A stretch of DNA of 64,000 bases from assembly GCF_004791165.1 (NCBI RefSeq), contig NZ_SRUZ01000001.1:478382-542381 (forward strand). Direction: 5' to 3'. This DNA is from Mesorhizobium sp. M8A.F.Ca.ET.218.01.1.1. Its GTDB lineage: Bacteria; Pseudomonadota; Alphaproteobacteria; Rhizobiales; Rhizobiaceae. Positions within the stretch are counted from its first letter, which is position 1. Each line of letters begins with the position of its first letter. This document shows, piece by piece, positions 19,640 to 29,356 of the stretch. Position numbers and translations under genes: made by a program. The notes under the pieces are model-generated. The model was not told the origin of the DNA and searched no databases. It saw nothing but the letters and a program-made list of their open reading frames with translations.

Positions 19640-21267
19640 GCGGAGCGCCCTTGCTCAGCGTGCAGGACCTCAGCGTCGCCTTCAGCCAGGGCGGCGGCCA
19701 GTCCGTTGCCGTCGACCACATCTCGTTCGACATCGCCAGGGGCGAGACGGTGGCGCTGGTCGGCGAATCCGGCTCCGGCAAATCGGTCTCGGCGCTGTCG
19801 GTGCTGAAGCTGCTGCCCTACCCCAGCGCCAGCCATCCGTCGGGCAAGATCCTGTTCCAGGGCGCCGACCTCTTGGCCATGAGCGAGAAGCAATTGCGCC
19901 AGGTGCGCGGCAACAAGATCACCATGATCTTTCAGGAGCCGATGACCTCGCTCAATCCGTTGCACACGATCGAGCATCAGATCGTCGAAATCCTGAAGCT
20001 GCATCAGGGCATGGGCGACCGTCCGGCCAAGGCGCGCACGCTGGCCCTGCTCAACGAAGTCGGCATTCGCGATCCGCAAAAGCGGCTCGACGCCTATCCG
20101 CATCAGCTTTCGGGCGGCCAGCGCCAGCGCGTCATGATCGCCATGGCTCTCGCCAACGAGCCGGAACTGCTGATCGCCGACGAGCCGACGACGGCGCTCG
20201 ACGTCACGGTGCAGGCGCAGATCCTCGAACTGCTCGCGGGCCTCAAAAGCCGCAAGAGCATGTCGATGCTGTTCATCACCCATGACCTCGGCATCGTGCG
20301 CAAGATCGCCGACCGGGTCTGCGTGATGACCAAGGGCAAGATCGTCGAGACCGGGCCAACCAAGGACATCTTCGCCAACCCGCAGCACCCCTATACGCGC
20401 CACCTTCTGGCCGCCGAGCCGAAAGGCAAGCCGCCGGCCGCCAATGCCGACGCCAAGCCTGTCATGACCGGGAAGGACATCAAGGTGTGGTTCCCGATCA
20501 AGCAGGGCTTCTTCCGGCGCACGGTCGATCATGTGAAAGCGGTCGACGGCATCGATGTCACGGTGCGCGCCGGCCAGACACTCGGTGTGGTCGGAGAGTC
20601 GGGTTCCGGCAAGACGACGCTCGGCCTGGCGCTGGCGCGCATGATCTCGTCGACCGGAACCATTCAGTTCAACGGCCGCGACATCAACCAGCTCACCTTC
20701 AACGCCATGCGGCCGCTCAGACGCGAACTGCAGATCGTCTTTCAGGATCCGTTCGGTTCGCTCAGCCCGCGTATGTCGATCGCCGAGATCATCGAGGAAG
20801 GCCTGAAGATCCACGAGCCGAAACTGTCGCCCGACGAGCGCGACGACAAGGTCGCCGCCGTGCTGAACGAAGTCGGCCTCGACCCGGCGACCCGCAACCG
20901 CTATCCGCACGAATTTTCCGGCGGCCAGCGCCAGCGTGTTGCCATCGCCCGCGCCATGGTGCTCAACCCGCGCTTCGTCATGCTGGACGAGCCGACATCG
21001 GCGCTCGACATGAGCGTGCAGGCGCAGGTCGTCGATCTCCTGCGCAATTTGCAGGCCAAGCACGACCTCGCCTATCTCTTCATCAGCCATGACCTCAAGG
21101 TCATCCGGGCGCTGGCCAATGACGTCATCGTCATGCGCAACGGCCAGATCGTCGAAGCCGGCCATTCCGAACAGATTTTTGGAAATCCGCAAACCGACTA
21201 TACTCGGGCGCTGATCTCGGCAGCCTTCAAGATCGAGACGGCTCCGACAGGCGCGGTCAGCGAGTGA
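19636..21267 (+). CDS. yejF: Peptide ABC transporter ATPase YejF (two fused ATP-binding domains)
   Basis: Energises the Yej importer. 543 residues with two complete nucleotide-binding domains. The first has [11 protein letters not shown] and [19 protein letters not shown]; the second has [11 protein letters not shown] and [19 protein letters not shown]. Fusion of the two ATPases in one chain is typical of YejF, whereas Dpp and Opp systems use two proteins. ATGA overlap with yejE. A ghrA-type gene follows after 30 nt. Confidence 0.95.
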   Translation: MSGAPLLSVQDLSVAFSQGGGQSVAVDHISFDIARGETVALVGESGSGKSVSALSVLKLLPYPSASHPSGKILFQGADLLAMSEKQLRQVRGNKITMIFQEPMTSLNPLHTIEHQIVEILKLHQGMGDRPAKARTLALLNEVGIRDPQKRLDAYPHQLSGGQRQRVMIAMALANEPELLIADEPTTALDVTVQAQILELLAGLKSRKSMSMLFITHDLGIVRKIADRVCVMTKGKIVETGPTKDIFANPQHPYTRHLLAAEPKGKPPAANADAKPVMTGKDIKVWFPIKQGFFRRTVDHVKAVDGIDVTVRAGQTLGVVGESGSGKTTLGLALARMISSTGTIQFNGRDINQLTFNAMRPLRRELQIVFQDPFGSLSPRMSIAEIIEEGLKIHEPKLSPDERDDKVAAVLNEVGLDPATRNRYPHEFSGGQRQRVAIARAMVLNPRFVMLDEPTSALDMSVQAQVVDLLRNLQAKHDLAYLFISHDLKVIRALANDVIVMRNGQIVEAGHSEQIFGNPQTDYTRALISAAFKIETAPTGAVSE

Positions 21268-21297
21268 TCCGCACAAGGAAGGATTGAACGAACCGCG

Positions 21298-22239
21298 ATG
21301 GAAAAAGGCCGTATCCTGCTTGCCGTCACCGGCTTTCATCCGCAACGCTGGCGCGACCTGTTGTCGGCCGAGCGCGAGGTGGTGCTGGAGCCGGACGGCG
21401 CCAAGGATCCTTCGATCACCTACGCGGTGGTGTGGAAGCACAAGCCCAATTTGATGTCGTCGCTGCCCAATCTGCGCGCCATCTTCTCGATCGGCGCAGG
21501 CGTTGACCATATCTTCGCCGATCCCGGCCTGCCCGACGTGCCGATCGTCAAGGTCGTCGCCGACAACCTCACGCAGTACATGACCGAGTACGTCGTCTGG
21601 CGGGTTCTCGACCATCACCGCCAGGGCCTGCTCTACCGGTCGCAGCAGCTGAAGAAGACCTGGCACGAGCCGCTGCAGCGGCCGGCCGGCGACATTTCCG
21701 TCGGCATCATGGGTCTCGGCAGCCTCGGCCGGGCCGCGGCCTCGGTGCTTCTGTCGCTCGGCTTCGCGGTCAATGGCTGGTCGCGCAGCGACCGGCCGAT
21801 GAAGGGCGTGGCGACCTATTCCGGCGAAGCAGGCCTTATCCCATTCCTCAATGCCACCGACATTCTGGTGGTGCTTCTGCCGCTTACTCCAGACACGCAA
21901 GGCATCATCAATTACGGCGTGCTGAAGGAGTTGCGCAAGCGCAACGGCCTTGGCGGCTCGGTGCTGATCAATGCCGGGCGTGGGCGCCTGCAGAAGGACG
22001 CCGACATCATACGGGCATTGGACGACGGTACGCTGAAGGAAGCGAGCCTCGACGTGTTCGAGGTCGAACCGCTGCCGAAGACCAGCCCGCTGTGGACCCA
22101 TCCGAAAGTGTTCGTGACACCCCATGCCGCGGCGACCTCCGATCCCGTGCACCTGGCGCCGACCATGCTGCGCCAGATGGATGCTTTCGAGCGCGGCGAA
22201 AAGCTCGACAATCTGGTGGACCGCAAGGCGGGATATTAG
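21298..22239 (+). CDS. ghrA: Glyoxylate/hydroxypyruvate reductase A-type D-2-hydroxyacid dehydrogenase
   Basis: NAD(P)H-dependent reductase of glyoxylate or hydroxypyruvate, 313 residues. Rossmann motif GIMGLGSLGRAAAS in the middle; the following WSRSDRP suits NADP preference. Catalytic Arg in INAGRGRLQ, Glu in DVFEVEPLP and His in TPHAAATS are all seen. The gene lies only 30 nt after yejF and may be co-transcribed, although no functional link is known. Confidence 0.9.
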   Translation: MEKGRILLAVTGFHPQRWRDLLSAEREVVLEPDGAKDPSITYAVVWKHKPNLMSSLPNLRAIFSIGAGVDHIFADPGLPDVPIVKVVADNLTQYMTEYVVWRVLDHHRQGLLYRSQQLKKTWHEPLQRPAGDISVGIMGLGSLGRAAASVLLSLGFAVNGWSRSDRPMKGVATYSGEAGLIPFLNATDILVVLLPLTPDTQGIINYGVLKELRKRNGLGGSVLINAGRGRLQKDADIIRALDDGTLKEASLDVFEVEPLPKTSPLWTHPKVFVTPHAAATSDPVHLAPTMLRQMDAFERGEKLDNLVDRKAGY

Positions 22240-22348
22240 CAGGGCGTTACCCTCCTCTGGGCAAGTCCCACTCCCGGAAGCATTCCTTGATTGCCCGGAC
22301 CGACGACAGTTGCAGCTTCGGCAGATCGATCTGCTCGAACATTGTCCG

Positions 22349-22780
22349 TTATCTCCGGCGATTTTTCGGCGTGGTCACGGCGATGTGGTGGATCATATCC
22401 CATTTGATGCTGTCGCGCCCGCCTTCCAAGCCCCCGCGCCTCTCCCTCTCGAACAGGGTTCGCCTGAAATAGCGCAACAGGCTTGCGGAGGTGGAGATGT
22501 CCAGCAGGATCAATCCCGTCGCCCGCTGGAAGCGTTGCGGCATGCAAACCGAGTAGTTTCCGTCCATCACCCACCGCTCGCCAGCGATCGCGGCCTCATG
22601 CAAGGCAATTAACTCGTCCCTCGGACGCTGCACCCAATCCGTGTGGGGCAGGTGAAAGAGCAGATCGAGATGAATGGGTGTCAGGCCACGCTTGCGCGCG
22701 ATCGCGTCGGCGAGCGTCGACTTGCCGCTGTTGGACGGCCCAAGGATACAGATGCGGTCGCCGAGGTCCGAGAGGTTCAC
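22349..22780 (-). pseudogene. P-loop nucleotide kinase/topology-modulation-like protein, ended early by an in-frame TAA
   Basis: The GTG at 22780 starts a 143-residue protein with a perfect Walker A (GPSNSGKST), resembling adenylate-kinase-like 'FlaR/topology modulation' P-loop proteins. The frame is closed by TAA at 22349-22351, directly after TPKNRRR, where relatives usually continue with a Tyr. Reading past it in the same frame gives 33 more codons that look like the family C-terminus (MFEQIDLPKLQLSSVRAIKE) up to a second stop at 22247-22249. A single base change in a Tyr codon would explain this. The nucleotide-binding part is intact, so the short product may still fold. Lies between ghrA and a lipoprotein gene on the minus strand. 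Confidence 0.65.
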
Positions 22781-22813
22781 CGGACGGAGCCTTGCTAATG
22801 GACGGTTGGATTA

Positions 22814-23173
22814 TCAGCCAGGCAGAGCGAACTTCTTCTGCTTGTCCGGCTTGCCGCAGTCGCGGCGGTCGATGGACCGGTTCATGGCATCGATCTCGCC
22901 CGACGCCTTGTCGCTGTCGCGCTGGGCCTTGGAGCGCATGTCGGGCGTGAACGGACCGAAGCCCATGGCGGGATTGGAGAAGGTCGGCTTGGCGGTCGTC
23001 GGGAGATTGTATTGCTGCGCCAATCCGTTGCGCTGCGCCAGCAACTGATCGCATGGCACGCTGTCATATTGCAGCGAGGATTCGATGTTGGCATCCTGCC
23101 GCTCGGACGCTGAATTGCCGACGCAGCCGGTGGTTGCCAGGCAAGACGCCAAGATCATCATGTTCCAGCGCAT
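22814..23173 (-). CDS. Small predicted lipoprotein, function unknown
   Basis: The ATG at 23173 has an excellent AGGAGGAG site 7 nt upstream and gives 119 residues. The start MRWNMMILASCLATTGCVGN ends in a lipobox-like TTGC, so it is a likely lipoprotein. The mature protein is polar, with two further cysteines (PCDQLL and RRDCGKP), and no domain was recognised. It precedes the P-loop gene by 33 nt on the same strand. Confidence 0.75.
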   Translation of the reverse strand: MRWNMMILASCLATTGCVGNSASERQDANIESSLQYDSVPCDQLLAQRNGLAQQYNLPTTAKPTFSNPAMGFGPFTPDMRSKAQRDSDKASGEIDAMNRSIDRRDCGKPDKQKKFALPG

Positions 23174-23273
23174 CGAAGTGCTCCTCCTGGTATCCCGCCC
23201 TGATGCGACCAGATCGCAAATATCAGTCGCGCACGCAAATCGGACTTTTTCGCAGCAGTGCAACGAGCTGGCC

Positions 23274-24191
23274 TCACACGGCCTGAGCTTTCCGTGCCAC
23301 GACGGCCAGGCCTTTGACAGGCTCTCGGCGATCCCAGCGGATGGTTGTCGGTTCCAGCGCGACGATCGAGAGACCGTTGGCCTCGAGGGTCCGTCCGACA
23401 TAGCCATCCGAATGGGCGTAGCGCCGCGACGGCTGCAGCGCGAAGTCGCCGCCATCCACGAGGCTCTCGACGGAAAAGGCAAACAGGCCGCCCTCGGCGA
23501 GCAGGCCGGCGACCGCTGCCACCAAACCTTCGAGCCCACCGATGTAAATCAGCACGTCGGCTGACGTCACCAGATCGGCCTTGCCGCCCGAATAGGAAAA
23601 ATCCTGCAAATCCGCTTTTGTCAGCGCGTCATAGATATTTTTTGCCCGCGCCTTCCTCAGCATCCTTGCCGAGATATCGACCCCCTCCAGCCGGTCGACG
23701 ATCGGCCTCAGCCTCTCGCCCATCAGTCCGGTGCCGCAACCCAGGTCGAGCGCCAGGCGGAAGCGGCCCGGCCTTGCCTTGCGGATGGCAGCGTCGAGCA
23801 CCTCGGGCAGCCGGTAGTCGAGCTTGCCGACCAGCGTCTCCTCGAATGTCTCGGCATAGTGGTCGAACAACGTCTCGACAAAGGCGCTGGGCGGCGCGGT
23901 GGAGGCCGGACCTTTGCCGATCAGCTGCAGTTTGAGCACCGCGCCCTGGCGATCGGCCGGATCGAGTTTCAGCGACGTCGTCCAGGCCTGCGCCGCAAGG
24001 TCGAGCCTGCCTGATGCCTCCTGCATCTCGCCGAGGCGAAACCAGCCCATTGCCCATTGCGGCGCCAGTTCCAGCGCGCCGAGCAGCAACTCGGCCGCCG
24101 CAGTGTGATCGCCGGAGACAAAGAGCATTTCGGCATAGTCTGCACGGCGATCGGCGTTCGGGTCGCCCGACGAGGTCTGAAGCGGTTTCAT
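23274..24191 (-). CDS. TPR-containing class I SAM-dependent methyltransferase
   Basis: 305 residues. The first ~85 residues form about two tetratricopeptide-like helices (YAEMLFVSGDHTAAAELL and MGWFRLGEMQEASGRLDLAA). The Rossmann methyltransferase domain follows, with motif I LALDLGCGTGLMGERL and the acidic SAM ribose contact in LEGVDISARML. Substrate unknown. No signal peptide. The gene is monocistronic, divergent from the exonuclease gene at 24344. Confidence 0.86.
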   Translation of the reverse strand: MKPLQTSSGDPNADRRADYAEMLFVSGDHTAAAELLLGALELAPQWAMGWFRLGEMQEASGRLDLAAQAWTTSLKLDPADRQGAVLKLQLIGKGPASTAPPSAFVETLFDHYAETFEETLVGKLDYRLPEVLDAAIRKARPGRFRLALDLGCGTGLMGERLRPIVDRLEGVDISARMLRKARAKNIYDALTKADLQDFSYSGGKADLVTSADVLIYIGGLEGLVAAVAGLLAEGGLFAFSVESLVDGGDFALQPSRRYAHSDGYVGRTLEANGLSIVALEPTTIRWDRREPVKGLAVVARKAQAV

Positions 24192-24343
24192 GATGATGGT
24201 TCCACCGGCAGGGTAGCCGGCCGCCCATCTGTGTAGAGCAAAGCACGCCGAAGCTGAACCGAATTGAGCAGGCTTTGCCCGGCGAGTCAGCAGTCTCGGG
24301 CAACCGGCTTCCCGCGGCGGAATTATATCCTATCTTGAGGGTC

Positions 24344-25354
24344 ATGCGCGCCAGCGACCTGCTTCATCCCCGGCCCGAGGGCCTCTACTGCCCGCCGGGC
24401 GATTTCTTCATCGACCCGGTACGGCCGGTGAACCGGGCGCTGATCACGCACGGCCATTCCGACCATGCGCGTTCCGGCCACGGCTCGGTGCTCGCGACAC
24501 AGCAGACGCTCGACATCATGGCACTGCGCTACGGCGAGGATTTTGCCGGGACGACGCAGGCAGCCATGCTCGGCGAAACGATTGCCCTCGACGGCGTCAG
24601 CGTCAGCTTCCATCCGGCCGGCCATGTGCTGGGGTCGGCGCAGATAGCGGTCGAGCACCAGGGCAGGCGCATCGTCGCCTCCGGCGACTACAAGCGGCAG
24701 AAGGATGCGACCTGCGCACCGTTCGAGCCGATTCGCTGCGACGTCTTCATCACCGAGGCGACCTTCGGTCTGCCGGTGTTTCGCCATCCGCCCGATACGG
24801 AAGAGGTCGCCCGGCTGCTGAAATCGGCCGCGCAGTTTCCCGAACGCTCGCATCTGGTCGGAGCCTACGCGCTCGGCAAGGCACAACGGGTGATGCGGCT
24901 GTTGCGCGACGCCGGTTACGACAAGCCGCTCTACATCCATGGCGCGCTGGCCAGGCTCAGCGAATATTACCAGAGCCAGGGCATCGACCTCGGCGACCTC
25001 GAGCCGGCGACGGTGGAGAGCGGCGGCAAGCAGGATTTCGCCGGCGCCATCGTGGTCGGCCCGCCATCGGCCTTCGCCGACCGCTGGGCGCGGCGCTTTC
25101 CCGACCCGATCTCATGCTTCGCGTCGGGCTGGATGCGCATCCGCCAGCGCGCCAAGCAAGGCGGCGTCGAGCTGCCGCTGATCATCTCGGACCATGCCGA
25201 CTGGGACGAACTCACCGCCACCATCAAGGAGACCGGCGCCGAGGAAATCTGGGTCACGCACGGCCGCGAGGAAGCCCTGGTGCGCTGGTGCGAGCTGGAA
25301 GGGATAGCGGCCAGGCCACTGCATCTGGTGGGCTACGAGGACGAGGGCGATTGA
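24344..25354 (+). CDS. Ligase-associated DNA exonuclease (metallo-beta-lactamase / beta-CASP fold)
   Basis: 336 residues from the ATG at 24344. The metal-binding motif HGHSDHARSG is seen early, followed by the second His of AGHVLGSAQ and the Asp of VASGDYKR; the beta-CASP portion follows. This family is normally encoded next to an ATP-dependent DNA ligase, as here, and is thought to process DNA ends in repair. A RIME-like repeat separates the two genes. Confidence 0.88.
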   Translation: MRASDLLHPRPEGLYCPPGDFFIDPVRPVNRALITHGHSDHARSGHGSVLATQQTLDIMALRYGEDFAGTTQAAMLGETIALDGVSVSFHPAGHVLGSAQIAVEHQGRRIVASGDYKRQKDATCAPFEPIRCDVFITEATFGLPVFRHPPDTEEVARLLKSAAQFPERSHLVGAYALGKAQRVMRLLRDAGYDKPLYIHGALARLSEYYQSQGIDLGDLEPATVESGGKQDFAGAIVVGPPSAFADRWARRFPDPISCFASGWMRIRQRAKQGGVELPLIISDHADWDELTATIKETGAEEIWVTHGREEALVRWCELEGIAARPLHLVGYEDEGD

Positions 25355-25388
25355 TGCAATACAGTTCGCCAATTGTCCCTGACGAGCC

Positions 25389-25556
25389 CTACGGCGCCCC
25401 CCTCTGGCCTGCCGGCCATCTCCCCCACTTGTGGGGAGATCAGATGTTACGCCGGCTTTCGCCAATCGCTGATGTTGGGGGAGATGAGCCGGCATCGCAG
25501 CTGCCAATCTCCCCCCTCGTGGGGGAGATGTCCGGCAGGACAGAGGGGAGCGCGAC
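25389..25556. repeat. RIME-like palindromic element, G-rich subfamily
   Basis: About 168 bases between the exonuclease and ligase genes. Ends ACGGCGCCCCCCTCTGGCC on the left and GGCAGGACAGAGGGGAGCG on the right, with internal CATCTCCCCCAC and GTGGGGGAGATG hairpin arms and a central CGGCTTTCGCCAAT shared with the copies at 42.1 and 55.3 kb. The left arm has mutated (GGCCTGCCGGCC in place of GTCCTGCCGGAC). Confidence 0.88.
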
Positions 25557-25595
25557 GGGACGCGACGCCTGCCGATTGGCGAGGTTTCCCTCCCC

Positions 25596-27194
25596 ATGAA
25601 CCGCTTTGCCGAACTTCTCGACCGCCTGGTGCTGACGCCGTCGCGCAACGGCAAGCTGACGCTTTTGACCGACTATTTCCGCAGCGTCGAGGATCCCGAC
25701 CGTGGTCTGGCGCTGGCCGCGATCACCGGCGATCTCAAAATTGCCGCCGTCAAGCCGGCCATGCTGCGCACGCTGGTCACCGAACGCATGGACCCGGTGT
25801 TGTTCGGCTATTCCTACGACTATGTCGGCGACCTCGCCGAGACGGTGTCGCTGGTCTGGCCGCAACCGCCTGGCAGGATCGCCAACCGCGAGCCGACGCT
25901 TGGCGAGGTGGTGGCGAAGCTGCAGGCGGCAAGCCGCTCCGACGGGCCGAAGGTGCTGACGGGGCTGCTCGACAGCGCCGGCATCTCGGCGCGCTTCGCC
26001 ATCATCAAGCTGGTCACCGGCGGCCTGCGCATCGGCGTCTCGGCGCGGTTGGCCAAACAGGCGCTGGCCGATTTCGGCAAGGTCGACGTCGCCGAGATCG
26101 AGGAGCTCTGGCATGGGCTGTCGCAGCCCTACACGGCACTGTTCGCCTGGCTGGAAGGCAAGGCCGAAAAACCACGCAACACGGCGCTGGCGCTGTTTCG
26201 CCCGGTCATGCTGTCGAACCCGGTGGGCGACTGCGATCTCGAAAAGCTCGATCCCGCCGACTATGCGGCGGAATGGAAATGGGACGGGATCCGTGTCCAG
26301 GCGGTGGCCGAAGGCGGCATCCGCCGGCTCTATTCGCGCACCGGCGACGATGTCTCGGGCGCCTTTCCAGACCTCGCCGACGCCATGCACTTTTCCGCCG
26401 CACTCGACGGCGAATTGCTTGTCGGCGATCCACGCGAGGCGACGGGAACCTTCTCCGACTTGCAGCAGCGGCTGAACCGCAAGACGGTGACACTGAGGAT
26501 GCAGCAGCAATATCCGGCCTTCATGCGCTGCTACGACCTGCTGCAGATTGGTGAAGAGGATCTGCGCCCACTGTCCTTCCGCGAGCGGCGCGGCCGCCTG
26601 GAAGCCTTCATCGGGACGCTCGACCCCAGCCGCTTCGATCTCTCCCCCTTCGTCGACTTCGCGGACTGGCAGGCGCTCGAGGACCTGCGCCGTGCGCCGC
26701 CGCATCCGATCATCGAAGGGGTGATGCTGAAGCGCTGGGATTCGCCCTATCTCGCCGGCCGGCCGAAGGGGCCGTGGTTCAAATGGAAGCGCGACCCGCA
26801 CACGGTGGACGCCGTGCTGATGTATGCCCAGCGTGGCCACGGCAAGCGTTCGAGTTTCTATTCGGACTACACGTTCGGCGTCTGGTCCGGGACCGAGGGC
26901 GCGGAGGAGCTGGTGCCGGTCGGCAAGGCCTATTTCGGCTTCACCGACGAAGAGCTGAAGCAGATCGACAAATATGTCCGCGACAACACGGTCGAGCGCT
27001 TCGGACCGGTGCGCTCGGTGCGCGCCGACCGTGACAATGGCCTGGTGCTGGAAGTCGCCTTCGAGGGGCTCAACCGCTCGACTCGGCACAAATCGGGTGT
27101 GGCCATGCGTTTCCCCAGAATTTCACGGCTGCGCTGGGACAAGCCGGCCAACGAGGCCGACCGCATAGAAACCCTGCAGGCGCTGCTCGACTGA
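25596..27194 (+). CDS. ATP-dependent DNA ligase
   Basis: Seals nicks using ATP; 532 residues. Nucleotidyl-lysine motif I is EWKWDGIRVQ with the catalytic Lys at 228. Motif Ia follows as LYSRTGDDVS, motif III as FMRCYDLL, motif IV as IEGVMLKRWDSPY and motif V as WFKWKRDP. An N-terminal helical domain of ~200 residues precedes, as in the 'cisplatin-resistance type' bacterial ligases paired with the exonuclease. It is not a LigD: no polymerase or nuclease domain is present. The Lhr-type helicase that often belongs to this cluster is not next to it. Confidence 0.94.
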   Translation: MNRFAELLDRLVLTPSRNGKLTLLTDYFRSVEDPDRGLALAAITGDLKIAAVKPAMLRTLVTERMDPVLFGYSYDYVGDLAETVSLVWPQPPGRIANREPTLGEVVAKLQAASRSDGPKVLTGLLDSAGISARFAIIKLVTGGLRIGVSARLAKQALADFGKVDVAEIEELWHGLSQPYTALFAWLEGKAEKPRNTALALFRPVMLSNPVGDCDLEKLDPADYAAEWKWDGIRVQAVAEGGIRRLYSRTGDDVSGAFPDLADAMHFSAALDGELLVGDPREATGTFSDLQQRLNRKTVTLRMQQQYPAFMRCYDLLQIGEEDLRPLSFRERRGRLEAFIGTLDPSRFDLSPFVDFADWQALEDLRRAPPHPIIEGVMLKRWDSPYLAGRPKGPWFKWKRDPHTVDAVLMYAQRGHGKRSSFYSDYTFGVWSGTEGAEELVPVGKAYFGFTDEELKQIDKYVRDNTVERFGPVRSVRADRDNGLVLEVAFEGLNRSTRHKSGVAMRFPRISRLRWDKPANEADRIETLQALLD

Positions 27195-27230
27195 TAGGCA
27201 CCGCCGGTATGTCGGTCGCAACGATTCAAT

Positions 27231-28385
27231 TCAAGGCTCGATCGAGACGCGAATCTCGTAGACGTTGACCGCCTTGCCCTGCTTGTCGAAATCGGAATTG
27301 ACGGCAATGGTTCCGGCCGAACCTGGATGCTTGTCGGGGAACTTCACGTCGAACAGATATTCGTTTTTCTGCTGGCCGACGGCGTAACGCTTGCGGCCGC
27401 AGTCGCCGAGTTCGCCGAAATTGCAGTCGACGGAGATCTGCGTGTCCTTGCCGTCCTCGGCCCGGGCAATGATGTCGAACACGGCGTGCTTGCCGGCGAG
27501 CTTTTCCAGCACGCCCTGCCCGACGTCGAAGGCGATCGCCGAGCCGGAGGCGCCGGACCGGATGCGCAGGAACGGCCCGCTGTCGTCCTTCATCACCTCG
27601 GCCTTGGCGTCCGACGGCGCGGCGACATGGCTCGGGTCGGTCGGCGAAAACACATTGATCCAGTCGTGCGACTGATCCGCGGCACCGGGCTTTGCCGGGG
27701 CGTTGGCGCCGTCGGCCGGGGTGAAATCGTCGTCCTCGACGGTCGGCGGCGCTTCCGGCGGCGCGGTATTAAGCTCGGCCGCCGACTTGAACACACCGGT
27801 CTGCATGGCGAAAAACAGGCCGATGCCAACCGCCGCGAGCAGCGTCACGGTGAAGAAAATGGCGGTCAGCGGCAGGCGACGTCCGCGAATGCGCCGCTCA
27901 TCGCGGTCTGGCGCCACTTCCGTCGGGGCTCCCGGCGCGGCGGGAGCCCACATGTCGATGGTCGGCGCACCGGGCAGGGTCGCATCCGGCATGATGTCGG
28001 GAACGACCGGCAGCACGCGCGAGCGCGGTGCATCGGAAGCGGGCTGCACGGGGGCGTCGACGGAGACTGCGGGCGACGGCACCCTCGGGCCGGCCTCGAC
28101 CGCAGGCGCCGCACCAACCTCGGCCTCGCCCGCCGGCGCGTCGATCGCGTCGATCTGCGGGGCAACGCCAGGCACCGCCGGCAGGTACTCGGATTCGATT
28201 TCGGTGATTTTCGCCTGGATAGCCTTGCGGCGCTTGATGGCGACTTCCACGGTCACGCCGGGATTTGCCTGGAGCGCACGGTCGAGCGCGGCGAAGGCCG
28301 AGCGATAGACCCTCTCGCGGAACGCGCGGTCCTCGGCGTTGCCCTTTTCCAAGGCGTTCCGGATCGCTTTTTCGATCGCGTCCAA
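27231..28385 (-). CDS. Hypothetical single-pass membrane protein
   Basis: Not recognised. The frame is open from 28595, but the first 70 codons look non-coding. The TTG at 28385 has AGAGGGA upstream and starts a helical segment (DAIEKAIRNALEKGNAED), giving 384 residues. A Pro/Ala-rich linker follows (about 70-160), then a charged stop-transfer region and one transmembrane helix at about 171-193 (LTAIFFTVTLLAAVGIGLFF). The C-terminal ~170 residues should be periplasmic and include two cysteines (DCNFGELGDC) that may form a disulfide. Divergent from tRNA-Thr. Confidence 0.78.
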   Translation of the reverse strand: MDAIEKAIRNALEKGNAEDRAFRERVYRSAFAALDRALQANPGVTVEVAIKRRKAIQAKITEIESEYLPAVPGVAPQIDAIDAPAGEAEVGAAPAVEAGPRVPSPAVSVDAPVQPASDAPRSRVLPVVPDIMPDATLPGAPTIDMWAPAAPGAPTEVAPDRDERRIRGRRLPLTAIFFTVTLLAAVGIGLFFAMQTGVFKSAAELNTAPPEAPPTVEDDDFTPADGANAPAKPGAADQSHDWINVFSPTDPSHVAAPSDAKAEVMKDDSGPFLRIRSGASGSAIAFDVGQGVLEKLAGKHAVFDIIARAEDGKDTQISVDCNFGELGDCGRKRYAVGQQKNEYLFDVKFPDKHPGSAGTIAVNSDFDKQGKAVNVYEIRVSIEP

Positions 28386-28612
28386 GCGAGATCCCTCTGC
28401 TAATTGCGACAAGCTTTCATGATGGTTAGCGGCAGGCGACCAATCAATCAACGGGCGGGCAGCCGCATTCTGCCTTGACGGGCCGTCCAAAGTCCATCTT
28501 CGCGATGTTCCGGCAAACAAAATCGGAATATGTCGGCGATTCCGGCATGCAAGGGCGCTGGAGCCCCGGTTTCGATCGCGGCGGGACGCTTGCATGATTT
28601 GCCAAGTCGCAT

Positions 28613-28641
28613 CTTGAATTCGCGGCCGGTTGAGTCTATCA
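28613..28641 (+). promoter_or_regulatory. Likely sigma-70 promoter of tRNA-Thr
   Basis: CTTGAA and CTATCA are separated by 17 bases, close to the rhizobial housekeeping consensus CTTGAC - 17 - CTATAT. The tRNA begins 33 bases after the -10 element. Confidence 0.6.
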
Positions 28642-28673
28642 CCCTGCCCATCTTGGAGGCCTTGGCCTCCCGG

Positions 28674-28749
28674 GCCGCTTTAGCTCAGTTGGTAGAGCAC
28701 ATCATTCGTAATGATGGGGTCAGGTGTTCGAGTCACCTAAGCGGCACCA
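28674..28749 (+). tRNA. tRNA-Thr, anticodon CGU
   Basis: Full cloverleaf: acceptor GCCGCTT pairs with AAGCGGC. The D-arm is TAGCTCAGTTGGTAGAGC, the anticodon stem-loop ATCAT-TCGTA-ATGAT with CGT in the loop, and the T-arm GGTGTTCGAGTCACC. CCA is encoded at 28747-28749. The downstream bases to 28998 show no gene, and no integrase or duplicated 3' tRNA end was noticed in the next few kb. Confidence 0.98.
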
Positions 28750-28998
28750 GTTTTTCAAACCAATGGTCGAAGCGGCTTGGGTGCGCGGAAGTTGGCCCGA
28801 ATTCCGGCCTTTTGCCTTTTGCCGGTCGGTCCAACGCCCAGAAACGCGCTGACAACCGCGCGGTCCGGCATTTTCAAATCTCAACAACAAATGATGGATA
28901 TCGCATTTCTATTTTTTTGAAACAGGCGCCTGTTTTTTGGAACAGACGCTTGGGTCGCACATTTCCTGCCGATGGTTCCACGGACAGGAGGTTTTAAA

Positions 28999-29208
28999 TT
29001 GCCAAGGCGTGTCGACAAGGAAAAGCTGGCAAGAGCGGACCGTGAGGCGAGGCTGGTGCTGGATGCCGAGCGCCACGCCAGGGACGCCAAGACAGCCCGC
29101 CTGAGGGAGCAGAGACTGCAGCAGGAGGCCTTGGCGGACAAGCCTCCGCCTGCGCGCCAACGGGAGCCGGTCAGGAAGCCGGCCCGGCGTGTGATCGAGG
29201 CGGACTGA
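28999..29208 (+). CDS. Small basic hypothetical protein
   Basis: A GGAGG site 7 nt before TTG at 28999 gives a 69-residue protein, very rich in Lys, Arg, Glu and Ala, predicted as one long helix (RVDKEKLARADREARLVLDA) followed by a Pro/Arg tail. No domain recognised. An upstream ATG at 28972 would add 9 residues but lacks a site. Confidence 0.6.
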   Translation: MPRRVDKEKLARADREARLVLDAERHARDAKTARLREQRLQQEALADKPPPARQREPVRKPARRVIEAD

Positions 29209-29356
29209 TCCGCGGAGGCCGCCCGCTTCGCCCCGAGGGCGCCGTCCGCGATGCCCCCCGCGTTGCCGCATGAGACAGTGGCCCAAAAGACCCGTATGCC
29301 ATTGTCGGGACACCGGTTTTGGTATGAAATGTCAGGTGTCAGCATGGGAGGTCCAA

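Noticed and set aside
19450..22152. 900-codon minus-strand open frame opposite the yej genes
   Set aside because: It is antisense of yejE, yejF and ghrA, whose domains are clear. Its composition (His/Gln/Arg/Asp-rich) is typical of shadow frames in GC-rich DNA.
28674..28998. tRNA-Thr as an integration site for a genomic island
   Set aside because: No integrase, no repeated tRNA 3' end and no change in base composition were noticed after it.
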